NCBI GenBank assembly: GCA_020055645.1
Contig: CM034546.1
Span: 60,760,001 to 60,824,000, forward strand
DNA length: 64,000 bases
Origin: Tomocerus qinae
Lineage: Eukaryota; Arthropoda; Collembola; Entomobryomorpha; Tomoceridae
Direction of reading: 5' to 3'
The position numbers and the translations under genes are program-made. This document shows, one piece after another, positions 12,491 through 25,902 of this stretch. Position 1 is the stretch's first letter. Each line of letters opens with the position of its first letter. The notes under the pieces are model-generated. The model was not told the origin of the DNA and did not search any database. It saw only the letters and a list, made by a program, of their open reading frames with translations.

Positions 12491-13940
12491 ATGTCAGTTA
12501 TGATGAGAGAACTTTATTCAAGAACTCGGACCTGCAAGACAGAATATAGGTTATCGAACACACGGGTACATAAAAAATTAAATAACTTTGAAATGCATAA
12601 AAATAAAATTGAAATATATAAAATAATATAAGTTTTAAAATATATAAAAATGTTTTAAAATGAAATAAGAAATATAACAATTAAATAAATTCGAATTTTA
12701 TGAAAAAATAATTTTATAAAATAATCTTACTTAATAAATTTACTTTTGTAATGTTTGAAATATTCTTCTTTAAACTTTTAAGCGCCAGGTATTGATACTT
12801 TACTGTTGCTGTAGGTTATTTGGCTGTCCGATCATTGCACAGTAGTAGAGCTTTATTTTAAAATTAGTTGTCAGATCATAAAATAAAAGAAGGATAAGAT
12901 AAAAGGAAATTGTGTGTTTATATATGCACTCAACAACGGAGAACACTCACAATCCCAAATATAGTCTGATTCACGCTGGTCATTAGACCCAGTTTATACA
13001 AGGGTACATATCTTATGAATGACGTACACAAGTTCTTAGGTAATGACTCACAATTAAGTTTTATCAAGATACCTATTAATCCTACTATAGTAGTACTAAG
13101 TTCACTTGTTCAACTGCCTATGTCTATAAAGTCCATTCCAAGTAAATAATATATTCATAAAAATGGAGCAAGCCTGTATCTATATTGATCCGTTGATACA
13201 GTAAATAGCCTATTATTATATCCATTTTTCTTTTGGTGCAGTAGTTGCAAAGTTGCAACTTATCTATTATAAACTAAACAGGGACGCAGCGATGGGGGTA
13301 AGCGACCAGACGCCCTCTCAAAATCGAAAGAAGGAAATTTTGCTTCAAATCCGAAAAATTTGGACTTGAATACCATATATTTTCTGTAAAACTTTGTCGG
13401 GCCCTTTCCAAAATTTTATTCTGCTACGACCTTCATTATAGACACAAATTAATATTTTTTTAGTTAGGTTAGATTCCCCGACCGAAAGCGTGCGATACAT
13501 TAGTAACCCCAGTATCTGATTTATTGAAGGGCGACAAATTAGGTTAATAGATTAAAAATATCAACGCAGCAAGCAGGCAACGGGATGGTGAATGATTTAC
13601 AATTTTGTTAAAAACAATATTGGACTCAAGTTTCATAATTACAAAGAAGTTAACAGAAGTGAAGTCTAGACTTTAATCGATGTCTGTGTCTGCGTAGAAC
13701 ACTTAAGTAGGTTAACTTTCTGGACTAAACTAAGTTGAGTGAGTTGGAGGAAAGCATAGTGAAAGTATACCGTGGAAAGAGAAACTATTTAATATTATGT
13801 ATGAAAGTTATAAAGTATTTAAAGGGTCGAGTTGCCAAGCAGTTGGCTCCACTAATTGATTCTCAATCATCTTAATCTGACTACCACCTCACTAGTTCAA
13901 ACCATCATGGATCAAGGAAAGATTGTCTGGGTAATTTTTT
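12491..13940. other. Intergenic, no gene recognised
   Basis: AT-rich. Open frames here are short and without family resemblance. A fairly GC-richer stretch at about 13270-13560 shows nothing recognisable. Confidence 0.5.
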
Positions 13941-13944
13941 AGCT

Positions 13945-14015
13945 TATCATGGAATAGAACAATCGGAAACAATCCATAGCCAAGCATCATCAATGTCATG
14001 AAGAGATGCACAAAT
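13945..14015 (-). pseudogene. Short degenerate copy of the neighbouring MULE fragment
   Basis: This stretch shares most bases with about 14405-14470 (CGGAAACAATCCA, CATCATCAATGTC and AGATGCACAA in the same order), so it is a diverged duplicate of part of the transposase fragment next to it. Confidence 0.6.
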
Positions 14016-14337
14016 GGTTATGAAAGTAAAGTTATTCCTAAAATGTTTGTAATACATCTACTGTAACATACGGCATTCAATTATTCATGTATTACTCAGC
14101 ATAATATTACAATGAGCCCTACTTAAAATAACTGTAGATACTACGACGTAATGTTTTAAAACTGTTTAAATAATTGTATCGATATTCTTTTAGCTGAATA
14201 ATGCAAATACACGTATACAACAAAATATATCAGATAGTCACAATAATTTCTTAAAAATATTACCTATTCTACTACTACTAAACTACTGCACTTTTGCGTA
14301 TTCACCTATTTTAACATATTATAGCAGGTGAATAACT

Positions 14338-14709
14338 TTATAAAATACAATTATCTTCTATTAAGTAGACACTAAATAGTTCTGTAATTGCTAAATAATC
14401 TGGCTCATCGGAAACAATCCAAATCTCATCATCAATGTCTTCAAGATGCACAACTTGTAATGAAAATATCTTCCGGAACCATTTTCTGTGTTCATTGTTG
14501 TTATTGTATGCAACTATGAGTCCAATAATTTGAATTGTTTTTCCAAATTGCTGGACCAAAGTGGAACATGCATCCTTTAAGTTCAAATTTGTGAACTTCA
14601 AATTTGCATTAAAAGCATTAAAAACAGCTGTATCAAAATCAAGCTGAAAGCTTTTGGGATAAAATCGTAGATTACGTTGACTGGCTATATGCAAAAGCAC
14701 TCTTAACAT
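14338..14709 (-). pseudogene. MULE transposase fragment
   Basis: A 123-codon open frame with an ATG at 14709. It resembles the middle of MULE-domain transposases found in arthropods: a D-F-(x)-T/A-A-x-x-x-A-F block (FDTAVFNAF), then where a Cys/His helix should be (degraded here), then KTIQIIGLIVAY, a WFRKIF segment and HLEDIDDEIW. The GCxFH-type motif of the family is not preserved. The N- and C-terminal parts are missing, so it cannot be an active enzyme. Identification is from remembered family pattern, not from a search. Confidence 0.55.
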
Positions 14710-15592
14710 CTTTTCGTAAGTGATCTACTTTTTATCAGGTTATAAACAAAATACAAGAGGGATTTTTTGTATGAATATAGTATAATTTATTTTAGTATTT
14801 GTGTTGTAAAATGGCATTTAGAAATAGTTTTTAGTTTCTATGTTGGTAACTAAGCCATGAATTGCATATTACTGATAGCACAATTTTGAAACTGTTTTAA
14901 ATGTTCCATCCATGAAAACTGATTTGGACAGAGCTTCAAGATTAATTTCATAAAAATTTAACTATGCAAAGCTACAACTACTTACATTATATTCATGCCA
15001 ACAATGGAATTAGAAGTTCATGGAAATGCAGATTCGAGCGATATACCAAATAAAAATATGATTGTCCGAGCAGTGCACAAATATTAGCTTTGTTGAAGTG
15101 TCATTTTTTACAGGAGTTTACAAGAATAATGTACATGAACCGTTTTACAAGAACAATGTCCATGAACCGGATACAGCTTCAAATAGTATCTTCTGTTAAT
15201 TCTTATCGGCAATGCTGTTTTAATTTTATTTTCGAGTTTTGACGGAACGAAAAGGATTGTGGAACAAGTGACCGCGTAGAGAAGATTATGTACTACAACC
15301 TGCAACCCCTACTAATTATGTTACAATAATAAACCTGCCTTGGCTATCGCGTAATTCATTGACATCCTTTCATTTTGCATAATACACAAACCTCAGATAC
15401 CATCATAATCCTTTGAGCGAGTATCTATTCGAGCAGGAACTTAAAAAAGGTCAAGCTCCCAGAGACTTAAAAAATTAGCCATGGCAGGATTTAAAAGTAG
15501 CTTTTTTGTAAATTACTCAATTTAGTTGAAATGATGACTAATGTCTACTTATTTGTCCTGCACATATTTATTTACTACATTACTTATTGAAG
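14710..15592. other. Intergenic with a small 30-bp repeat
   Basis: Two imperfect copies of a unit with ACAAGAA-AATGT-CATGAACCG lie at about 15119-15170. No coding signal was recognised. Confidence 0.5.
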
Positions 15593-17202
15593 TTAAAAAT
15601 AGTTCGGAGGAAGGGCAATCAGAAATGAGACAACATAATTGGAGATGGAAAGATAATAAGAGAAAAGGTATAAATATTTTATAGCCCTTAAAACTCCCAA
15701 TCGAATACCGAATGGTTGTAGACATTTCAATTCCTTTTTAAACGAGAGACTTTTTTCTTTTCTTGCCTTAAGTTTGTTGATGTAGATTAACGAACTTTCA
15801 TAGACTTGGGACGCTTGGAAAATAATTAACGACGAACCGTTGAGACAGCAAATCCCAACTGTCGGGTACAGAGCATATATGGACAATGGAACGCGGCCGT
15901 AGAAACGAATTGATGCAAAAATTGAAAACGTAGCTAAAATACCAAATATGGTAACCATAAATGGAGTATATCCAATCACCAAGCTTTTGTTAAAACATTC
16001 GTTCAAAATTTTTAGAAATTGAAACTTTTGGAAAATCGTCAAGGAACTTTTGTGGGAACTGGAAACAAAATTGCATTACAAAATTATTTTCTTCTTCAAT
16101 CAAATTATTTTTTTTTAAATCTTGTATCATTAACAAATCGGTTTTTCTTATAATTTTGGCTTCTCTTGAACTTAAAATAATTTAATAAAAATATTAAAAA
16201 ACGTTTATCAATTAATTTCATTTGGAGTACAGAAACGAGTGTATAAATATATTTATGTTCGAACATAAAAAGTAATATTGTAACTGTTTTGATTCATGTT
16301 CATAATTCATAATAATATTAACCCTAACGTGATATAATGAAAACTTTATTACCTTAAAACATTAGACCAGTATGGAGCGACAGAAATATATATTTGTATG
16401 TATGTACTAATGTGAAACATCGAGTACAACATGCAAAATATAGGCAACATTTCAAATGGTGCGAAGATCAACATTGTTGTTACTGTCAAATATTCCTGGG
16501 GTAGTAATGATACCATATAAACCTTATTTGGAAAGGTCATGAAGTACATCACTGTGAAAACAAAGTTGAGTGAGAAAAATTGAATTATAAATAGCAGGAC
16601 TGTCAACTCTAGAATTAATGATGGGCTCAATTTTGAACCTTTTTTAATATCCACCTCACCTGAAACAAAAACATGATTAACAATTACACTTGCAAATGGG
16701 TATATTTTACATTATGCAACTAATAATGATAATAATGAATTAGGGCCTTGAGCACACATTTGCAAAATTTACAAAGGTATATATAAATATATAAGCATAA
16801 ATTATAAATACAATACTTAATATAAATAAATACTGACTTACTGCTGAATGATGAGTCTATTGAAACCAGTTCTTGAAAAAATGCAGTCATTTCGTGATTT
16901 CTTTTGTACATACTGTAATATGTCACACTACCCCATAAATAACCAAATCCAAGAAGCAGTAAAAGGGAGAGCTCAGAATAATTATGAGAACCATATTTTA
17001 TTTCTGTAATTAGTCTGATAGGCAAATATACCAAATAAAGATAACAACTGCCGGCACAGAGTTTCCAAAAAAATTGTCGAAACCGATTTTTATGTAATGA
17101 TAATGATTGTTTATCGGTATCCCAAGAAAATGGAGAAACTGCAAAACATGCTCCAATTTTTGTAAATATCCTGAAATGGTTTATTGTATTTCTTGTCAAC
17201 AT
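15593..17202 (-). CDS. Gustatory-type seven-transmembrane receptor (GR-A), intact
   Basis: Three exons on -: 17202-16842, 16659-16353 and 16058-15593. All junctions fit GT-AG and the reading frame (phase 1, then phase 2), giving 1134 nt and 377 aa. The ATG is at 17202, and the first exon opens with a block ending in PFSWD, followed by hydrophobic segments. The last exon has the IFQASQVYESS and LQPFGIRLG region, where insect and springtail GR/OR proteins carry their last two helices. The family forms ligand-gated cation channels in the dendrites of taste or smell neurons. Its exon pattern matches the three related genes in this window. The ligand is unknown. Start and splice sites were chosen by frame continuity. 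Confidence 0.8.
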
Positions 17203-18536
17203 CTTAACAATGATAGAAAGTATACTATTCTGTGGAACTAATTTTATTTTAAGCCAGTTCTATCTTGCAATTGTTTGGGATTGGGATATATTTGTACTAA
17301 GAACTTCCTTCATATACCTAAGCATTATCTAATGTTGTTCTTGACAAGTGACATAACTTCATTCAACTTATTCACCATACATTTAACTTAACACGGCTAT
17401 ATGGTAGTTCTTTTTGACAGACAAGACAACGACCATAAATGAATACTGTAATATTCTATCCTCCCTTAATCTAATTTAATCGACTCCATTAATTATCTCA
17501 TTATCTGTCATAACTCATAGTATACAAAATTGAAGTAATTTCGCCCTGGTATTGAATGCTATGTCGTTATGTGTCATTTACAGATAAATGTCATGATAAA
17601 TTACAAGCTATAATTTACACAAAATCCACATTTTCATAGTTGCCATTATTTAATTAAATGGAAAATATAGGTGGGGCGACATCAATCAAAGTGAAAGGCT
17701 TAAATAGGTTTTAGTACAACTTTCAAAACATTATTATAATTTTTTTAAGGATTTTACACCCAATTTCGCTAAGGTGCCAAAATTACCTTTGCATTAAAAC
17801 AAAGTAACCCTTTTACCAGTACCACAAACAAGTCTTGTTTTGATTCTGACATTTTCATGAAACATTATACAATATGGTGGAAAGAAAATCAATTGACCTT
17901 CAAGAATCTGGATGCACGAAATAGAAACACCATTCATCAAGCAGTTAATGTCAATCCCAAACCCAAGGATAATATTTTAAAATGGCTTTAATTTCAAAGA
18001 ATGATTATTGTACCGCTCAGCATTGACTTTATTTATGTATAATTATGATTTTATTTCAAGGTCTCTACGAACTCAGTATTTACAATTATTTAATTACATA
18101 GTAATTAGCAATAATTTCTATTATGATTTCATGTCATTCCATAGACATTAATAAACATTGAATAATTCATGACAAAAATACATGTAGCAAAGTAGCTTAG
18201 TAGATTTGAGACGTTACATGGCGTTATTCACTACTTAAGTCCCTTAAATTAAGGGTAGGTTTTTAATGGTATTTTGGCCCCGTAAGACCCAAACTTGACC
18301 TGACCTAACTAGTGGTTCGTTTAACGATACGAAGGACTTAATTTACGTTAATTTTTCGACAATGTAGAAAGTCATGAGACAGCTCGCCCAAAAGGTCGTG
18401 TCATACGGATCAGAAGGTCAAATGTCATTGGAGACGTCATGTAACGTTTAGGGCTACCAGATTTTCTTCAATGAATTAAGGCATCCTAACCATCACAAGC
18501 CATTTCCCAATCCGCGCCCTTTCTGGTGAATTTTGG
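17203..18536. other. Intergenic, no gene recognised
   Basis: The upstream region of GR-A. AT-rich, with no element recognised. Confidence 0.5.
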
Positions 18537-18718
18537 CAAGCACGTATCCAGGAATTTGACCTAGGGGGGCGCACCAAAATATATTAGTAAATATAATATG
18601 TCATATTCGCGCGAAGCTCGAAAATTTTTTGGATTTTAAACCCTTTTTGACAAAAAAATCGTCTATTTTGGGACCTCAGGGGGGGCGATCCCTCGGCCCC
18701 CCTCTGGATACGTGCTTG
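18537..18718. mobile_element. hAT-type MITE, family A, copy 2
   Basis: A 182-bp element with ends CAAGCACGTATCCAG and CTGGATACGTGCTTG, perfect inverted repeats of 15 bp. The interior has the same G run, a TTCGCGCGAAGC core and a C run as copy 1. The flanks AATTTTGG and CGTTTTGG agree at 6 of 8 positions, consistent with an aged 8-bp target duplication. Confidence 0.88.
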
Positions 18719-19626
18719 CGTTTTGGTATAGGTTATCAAATTTCAAAAATTAGTGTTTTACCCTCACGTCCGAAGCAGAAGAACTTCAAGCCAGTGTGTA
18801 CATATCAAAATGACGCACTTTGCGATCAATAATTTCATAATAGGTCATGAAATCTTCAGCGAACTTAAACCTGGTGAGTCCTGTGTGGTTATTATGGGAT
18901 TCCACTCTTCCCTCATTTTCCCCTCCTCTTCTTTTCAGAATAAATTGGCAAACTACAGCATTCTTCTATACAGTGATTATAGTGATTACCACTATGAACC
19001 ACTGTAGGGTATACAATTGAGGGATTTTAAATTAAAGTACGTCGTAGCTAAGATGATTTAAAAAAATTTTGACTCTTGATTCTCTTATTATTTCATAATA
19101 AGAATAGAATACTGGATACTTGACTTGGGGTATAATGTTACGTTACTTTGACTCACCATTATGCATACTGCTAAGGTGCCAAGTGTTATTCTCTGATATC
19201 CTACGGAAAAAAATAAACTACTTCCCCTTACTCATTTTCATATTTTGGATCTTTTACTAATTTAACTCCAAAGGCTGATTACCCATGATTACTTGAATAT
19301 TGGTCCCAGTATAACAGACCGCTAAGACAGGATTAAGGACTCAATACGAAGAATGATGGGATCAATACGAATAAAAAGTCTCATATAAAAGTTCAAACTC
19401 TCTCATGGGGCCAAAAAATTACAATCCAATGCATTCAATTGTCTAATTGACCGCTATATTGCCAATTAAGGCTAATTTAACCTCAAAATGGTCCATTGTC
19501 AATTAATGGCAGTCTTGGCAGTATGTATAACTTTGGTTCAAATTACCGTAAACCCTTAGCCAAGTGATCATGGTGGGTGACCGGAGTAAGTTGCCAATGC
19601 CTACATTTCAATTTAGAAACAAAATT
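18719..19626. other. Intergenic, no gene recognised
   Basis: No gene is supported; the open frames here are short. Part of the region (about 18540-18720) is the MITE described separately. Confidence 0.5.
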
Positions 19627-19684
19627 TGGTTGAAGTAAGACAATGGTTGCACAAATACCTATCACAACCACTCTCTCTCTCAAC
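19627..19684. mobile_element. Small TIR element, family C, degenerate copy
   Basis: The left end TGGTTGAAGTAAG and the following ATGGTTGCACAAATACCTA match the left end of the family C element at 51798-51949. The right end is worn (CAACCACTCTCTCTCTCAACC). Confidence 0.55.
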
Positions 19685-21140
19685 CCAAAAGGTTGATTCG
19701 GTCTTAGTAAGGCGAAGTTTTGGAATAATTTTCGACTCTCTTCTATTAATTAATGTTAAATCTCTACCTCTGGCCCACTAAATGAGAAATCGTGAAAAGG
19801 TCAATTCGAATTAATATAAAACATCTATAGATGCATATGAATTATATTATACTTAAATAGCATAATACTGCCCCGGAATACACTCTAGCTTTATTTCTAA
19901 CAGGGCCTGGGCCCTGTGACCGCCTAGTTAAAATACAAAAGCTAAATAATATTATGTTGCTTCCACCTGATTAAATTTGTTTACATTTGTAATAGAAATG
20001 TGAGAAAATTAGTATGTTTTGCTTATCTAGATGGAGCTTTATTGTACATTATTGTATGTTTTGTAAAAACCCAATAAGCACAGGGTTTTTTAATAAAAGG
20101 AGGTGGGTTTTTTGCCAAAAAACCCCAGCCCATAAAAACCCGACCCACAACCCTGGTAACCCTGATTTTATTACTGGATTTTGACGATAAAAGATTTTCC
20201 ATTTAGAGAAACAAAATCCTCAAGAATTTTGAGAACGGGACAGCCCCAAAGTTAGGAAAATTTTTGAGTAAGTTTGTCTAAAAATTGGAATTATTATGGA
20301 AACTTATTTTTTTGCGTTTTAACTTGAGTGCAAAGTAGTTTGTAGGATATTCGCAGCAGTTTTAGTAGCTATGATTGTTGTTTTATGCTCATTGTTATAA
20401 TAAATACAGTATTGCGACTTTGCGACGTTATTTATTTCGATCTAGCTTTTACATCTACAATTTGCTGTGTTTCGGAATGATATTTTCCCATTAATTTTAG
20501 AATTAGTTTTGTGTCAGTGGTATGGAGAACAAAGACATTTTCCTTGTCCTTTAATTGCTTTATATGTAAAGGAATCGATATTACTGTTTATTTCTTTTTT
20601 CATAACATCTAAACATTTACGACTTTCAAATTTTTACTGGATGGGTACATCATAGTCAGAACCCCAAACCTCGAGTTTCAAAACGATATCATTCATAGAA
20701 ATCGTTTTACGATTTTTTGAATTTGGAATTTTAACATTGAAGGAGTGGGAGAAAACGCTTCGATCTGTCACGCTTTGTCCAGATACTCCTCCTACAGTTT
20801 TCATCCGATCTTTACCAAACTTTTTCCTAGCCTACTTGACTTAATAATGAAGACGGTAGCCACTCCAGGTTTTTATTTTTTAGTAGAAAATTTTTTGCCA
20901 GTGAATTTCAAAAATTTGACAAAGTTCTACTCTTTAAGCAGGCAGGCCTCCGCCATGTAAAGGGATTAGTGTCCCATTCACCTCGAACGGGACGACCGCA
21001 GCGGAGTCAAACTATTAATACCAAGGCAATGTTTATATAGTTAGTATCGTTTGGTTGTGGATTGAATAGGTTGACTTGACTTGACATAGAATTGGTTAGT
21101 TAATGTAACGGGGTAATAAAATAGACAGAAATAACGAGAA
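19685..21140. other. Intergenic, repeat-derived
   Basis: Positions 19870-19930 match the reverse of about 40990-41060 (CCCGGAATACAC, CAGGGCCT and CCTGTGACC), a dispersed repeat. Positions 20390-20640 resemble 28180-28470, another dispersed repeat. Positions 20102-20125 include a small T/A hairpin (GGGTTTTTTGCCAAAAAACCC, split stem). No gene was recognised. Confidence 0.5.
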
Positions 21141-21144
21141 CGAT

Positions 21145-22010
21145 TAAAATAGTGGTAGCTAATTAAAGTAACAGAGCTACTTAAAATGAAGAGGTGAAAA
21201 TGACGGAATATTTAAGATGAGGGGAATATTTAATATAGAGATTATTTAAAATGACAAGAATATTTAAAATGACGAGGTTATTTAAAATTACGAGATTTTT
21301 AAAAATGACATTTATAGATTTAAAACAACGAGGTTATTTAAAATGACGTCTATTTAAAATGTAGCAAATGAGGATTTAGTTTCAAAGAGGGTGACATTGT
21401 GCGTCTGCTTACAATAATTCCTTTATAGACGTTACTAAAAATAATACCAACTAGAATCCAAAAGCCAAAAGTGATAAAAAGTCTTATTTTTTCTATATTT
21501 TGACAAAAATTAATACCCTGCTCAATAAATGACGAGGTTATTTAACACGATGGGGTTATTTAAAATGACAGGGTTATTTAACACGATGGGGTTATTTAAA
21601 ATGACGGGGTTAATTCGGGGTTATTTAAAACGTCGGGGTTATTTCGGGGTTATTTAAAACGTCGGGGTTATTTCGGGGTTATTTAAAATGACGGGGTCAT
21701 TTCGGGGTTATTTAAAATGATGGGGTTGTTTAAAATGAAGGGGTTATTTAAAATGACGGGGTTATTTAAAATGACGGGGTTATTTAAAATGACGGGGTTA
21801 TTTAAAATGACTGGGTTATTTAAAATAACGGGGTTATTTAAAATAACGGGGGTATTTAAAATAACGGGGTTATTTAAAATAACGGTGCTATTTAAAACGA
21901 TGGGGTTATTTAAGATGATGGGCTTATTTAAAGTGACGTCTATTTACAATGATGAGGTAATTGAAAATGACGCGAGGTGATGTAAAATGACGGGGTGATT
22001 TAAAATTATA
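21145..22010 (+). repeat. 18-bp minisatellite
   Basis: Tandem units of about 18 bp containing TTATTTAAAATGACGGGG. The array is diverged at both ends and most regular at 21700-21900. Because 18 is a multiple of 3, a frame of 87 codons stays open (21717-21980), but it is repeat peptide only. Confidence 0.93.
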
Positions 22011-22612
22011 TATTATGTCCATATAATATTAATGATAATATGATAATATGAAAATCAATATTTACTTTAATTTCGGTGTTTAGTTAAATGAATTTGAATT
22101 TGGTTCGCTATTATTATGCTGATTCGATTAGCATTGTATTTGTTCCCCGTCCGTAGGATGTTGTAGCAATGCAGCAAGCAATTTTTTAAACATTTTAATC
22201 TGTTAATTTTCATAGTTTTTCAAATCCATAATGCAAACGCATATTCATGATTTACCGTCCCCATTACGGGGTTACCCATTTCCCGTTCGGAGAACGGGCC
22301 TATTACTAGTAAAGTGGATGTTTTCATTCTGTTTATTGTGTTTTATTCAGTAAAAAGTTATATAATTGATATTTTGCTTGTTATGTTGACCTGCTTGAGC
22401 CAGCCATCGTGTTGTGGACAGGCATGTGCATCGTGCCATGTGCATCGTGTGGACAGGCGAGTTTCTGCTAATTTAAGAGCAATGTGCAATACAAAGGGTC
22501 GCGGCCTGGAAGATTATTAATGAGATTTTTTCTCAAAACGCAATAAAGTTAAAATACTTTTCCCAGATCACCGGGAAAAAGTAGTACTTTTTTGACCCCA
22601 GCCCGCAAAATC
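22011..22612. other. Intergenic, 3' side of GR-B
   Basis: No gene recognised. AT-rich, with a single short open frame that has no family resemblance. Confidence 0.5.
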
Positions 22613-23926
22613 TTAACCAAATGTTAAAAAAGCCTCTGAGGTTCCCAAGCTAACAGAATATATAAATTTAATTAGTTTGTTTCGTTTTATCGTGGAGAAT
22701 TCTCCAATGCAAAATTGACATGTGAGACAGGATTTGGAAAATTTTTTGAAAAGGCGGTTCTCCCACTTGGAATGATCCGGATTTGAGCCATGTTTCCAAG
22801 AGTTAATACATGAAGAGGACGATTCATAGACTAAGGACGCCGTAAACAGTGCCATCAACCAAATGATGGTCATTAATACAGCCCATAACAAAATCAGCAT
22901 GCTGAGACCAGTTCCCAACTTAGATTGGTGCAGAATTAGCAGATAGTTGGCTAAATACAACTGCCTCTTGAACAAGAAATTGAAAACGACGAGTAAATTG
23001 CTGTACACATCATTTCCTTTGTTAACAATTAATTGTAACAATCTGTAGACTTGAGGCAATGTTATGATATGTCGGAATTCATTCTTCGTTCGATACCATT
23101 TTCGATTATAGCTATAAAAAAATATTTTGTTATTAAAATTAATATATTGTAGTAATAAACTGTTTATTTCAAAATTACCTCAACTCTTCAAAGAATGCTT
23201 TTAGTTCTGGAAGCATAATGATTGGTGCCGCAACATGAAACATCGACATTGCAAATCCACAGAATACACACCACATATGAAGGAATGTCAAAGCAGTGAA
23301 TGCTATATAGCTGAAGTCGTTGGGGTCGAGAAGAGACGTCATGAATAAGTGTTCGAAAGGAATTATGAATATAGCACCTCCAAATACAAATGGATATGTG
23401 ACAGCAATCAAAAATCCCAAGAAGACAAAGACGTCCGCTGCATTAAGGCGGTTTCTATATTTCCTCTCAAAGTATTGTTCTGTAATAAAACCAAGTATTA
23501 CTGTACTTGACAGTTAAATTTTAATGGTATTTAAACTAATTTCATAACGAATTAATTAAACTTACTACGCCATTTAAAGCAAGCCGCAATCGTGACATTA
23601 AGTGAATTTGCCAATCCTTCATGTTTGAATATTATTGCGTGGATATTGATTATCCCCAAAGCCGCTCCCAAAACGTAAACATAACTCACACACGCAGTTA
23701 CTTTATCCCCGGCGAATGTCTCATGTAAAGCCCTCGCCCAAAGATAGAACCAGTAAATATGTACGTACAGCACAAACAGCCACCACTTCAACCTCACCCA
23801 TTTACTCGTAGACCATTCCAAATATTTACCAGGACAGTCAGATACCCAATCGAATGGTAGACCTCCCCAAAAGTTACCCCATTTGACATACCAAGAAAAT
23901 ATTTCTATGGAAATGGCTTTTACCAT
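22613..23926 (-). CDS. Gustatory-type seven-transmembrane receptor (GR-B), intact
   Basis: Three exons on -: 23926-23566, 23479-23179 and 23111-22613, with GT-AG junctions in phase 1 then phase 2, giving 1161 nt and 386 aa. Exon 1 is 361 nt, exactly as long as in GR-A. The first exon has LPFDWVSDCPGK and a Trp-rich hydrophobic stretch. The second holds two hydrophobic helices. The third ends with the family-like block CQFCIGEFSTIKR and TSEAFLTFG. It is presumed to be a chemoreceptor channel subunit in sensory neuron membranes, ligand unknown. A tandem duplication lies about 130 bp upstream of its start and could affect its promoter. Confidence 0.82.
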
Positions 23927-24059
23927 GGTGACAAATGACTTGTGTTAACTAGCAATAATTATTGATCCATTTGGTAAAGCTAACGATTTTGTTGAACAAG
24001 GCCTACTTTACCGATCAAAGACATTTTAAACTAGAAATGACGGAGGAAATTATACGAAT

Positions 24060-25291
24060 TTCCTACAGCTAGCAGCTTCTTATTACTATTTTACTTAAAG
24101 ATATAATATGAGTATTATGTAGTCAATGGCACTAGGGAACCTGTATTTTTTATTTGAAGTGCTCTCACTTTTGATTTTATTCTTGGCTTCTGTAGTCTGT
24201 AGCTGCACTAAGGGGATAAACCGAGGAGTAGTTAACAGTTGTTGCTTCAGTTCCGTGGACAGTTTGAAACAATTGATTTTGTGACTGACCAAAAGTGAAC
24301 TTACTCGCAAGGTTGAATTGCTTATATAGAGACTGTTGAATTTGAACAGTTTATGTACCTATCTAGTATAATAAAAAGCTTTGCCTCGTTGTCAGAATGT
24401 GCACATACAGATGTTGTAGTACCAAAGTGCACCAAGTGCGAGAAAAAACAATTTCGCGAAATTAGAATTCCATGTTCACATAATATAATATTTAATGCTA
24501 TATTTTCTCACCAACTCCACACAACTAAACTAAATAGCAAAATAATAAAACAATGTCACGTCCTGCCATTAGTAGTATTAGAAAGAGAATTCGCTCAATA
24601 AATCGACTTTGAAAGTAGATAGTACTAGTGTTGTACTTATTCTGGCTGGTATTTTCCATAGGCTCTCTCTATTTGTTCCTACAGCTAGCAGCTTCTTATT
24701 ATTATTTTACTATACGATATGAATATTATGTAGTCAATGTCATTAGGGAAGTGTATTTTTTTAGTTGAAGTGCTTTCACTGTTAAGATGATTTTATACTG
24801 ACTTCTGTAGTCTGTATCTGCACTAAGGGGATAAACCGAGGAGTAGTTTAACACAACGTTGTTGCTTCAGTTCCGTGGACAGTTTGAAACTATTGATGGT
24901 GACTGACCAAAAGTGAACTTACTGGCAAGGTTGAATTGCTTGGAGACTGTTGAATTTGAATAATTTATGTACCGATACAGTAATAAAAAGCTTTGCCTCG
25001 TTGTCAGAATATGCACACAGGTTTTGTAGTACTAAGTGCGAGAAAAAACAATTTCGCGAAATTAGAATTCCATGTTCACATAATATAATATTTATTGCTA
25101 TATTTTCTCACCAACTCCACAAAACTAAATCGCGAAATAATAAAACAATGTCATGTCATGCCATTAGTAGCATTAGAAAGAGAATTCGCTCAATAAATCG
25201 ACTCTGTTTCTATATACTACTATATACTTTGAAAGTAGTTAGTACTAGTATTGTACTTATTCTAGCTGATATTTTCCCTAGGCTCTCTGTA
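24060..25291. repeat. Tandem duplication of about 615 bp
   Basis: Two direct copies, about 24060-24674 and 24675-25291. Both begin with CCTACAGCTAGCAGCTTCTT and include AAGGGGATAAACCGAGGAGT and AAGCTTTGCCTCGTTGTCAG. They differ by scattered substitutions and small gaps. No coding frame is conserved between the copies. Confidence 0.9.
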
Positions 25292-25902
25292 TTTGTGTCC
25301 ATTGTTTGGTTGATACTTCTCTACAAGATTCCATGATATTTGAATCACCATTCTCCTGTATAGTATCTTGGAAACATGGGATAATTGCGTTTATGTGACT
25401 AGGTAATAAACTACTACCTATTATTTGGCTACATTTCTAAACTCTCAAAGCTAATTTTACATGACAAATATATTCATCTACTTCCACCCTTTACATACAT
25501 TATCTCTCTAGTCAGGACCGACTTTAGCAGGAATGTTGTTCCATTCAGTAATATGCACTGTCTTTCCAGGAGTAATATTTTAACAATATTTTCTAAATAT
25601 GTTATTATTTGTAAGCCAATAAGAAATACCCAATATACTAGTTTTCCCTCAAAATGCTAGACAATTATATTTTTATGTCATGATAAATTCCAGTCTCTCT
25701 ACGTCTATGCCTATGTCGAAACTTACTTATGCCTAAAAAAGTACATTCTGGGAACATAAAAAACTGTATTCGACACTTTTGGGAAACCATATTGACGTTT
25801 CATAAAACAAGAACTCCTTGAAGAACAATGAGAAGCTGCGTTACCGTTTAGTGAACGGTTAAAAATTATTTCAAAGTTAGTCCGGAGTGTTTTGTCTTAT
25901 TT
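25292..25902. other. Intergenic, 3' side of GR-C
   Basis: No gene recognised. Confidence 0.5.

Noticed and set aside
18629-18832. 67-codon frame on +
   Set aside because: Lies across the family A MITE, with no protein similarity.
20041-20165. Telomere-like AAAACCC runs
   Set aside because: Only a few irregular copies, no true tandem array.
21717-21980. 87-codon repetitive frame
   Set aside because: Product of the 18-bp minisatellite, with no other coding sign.
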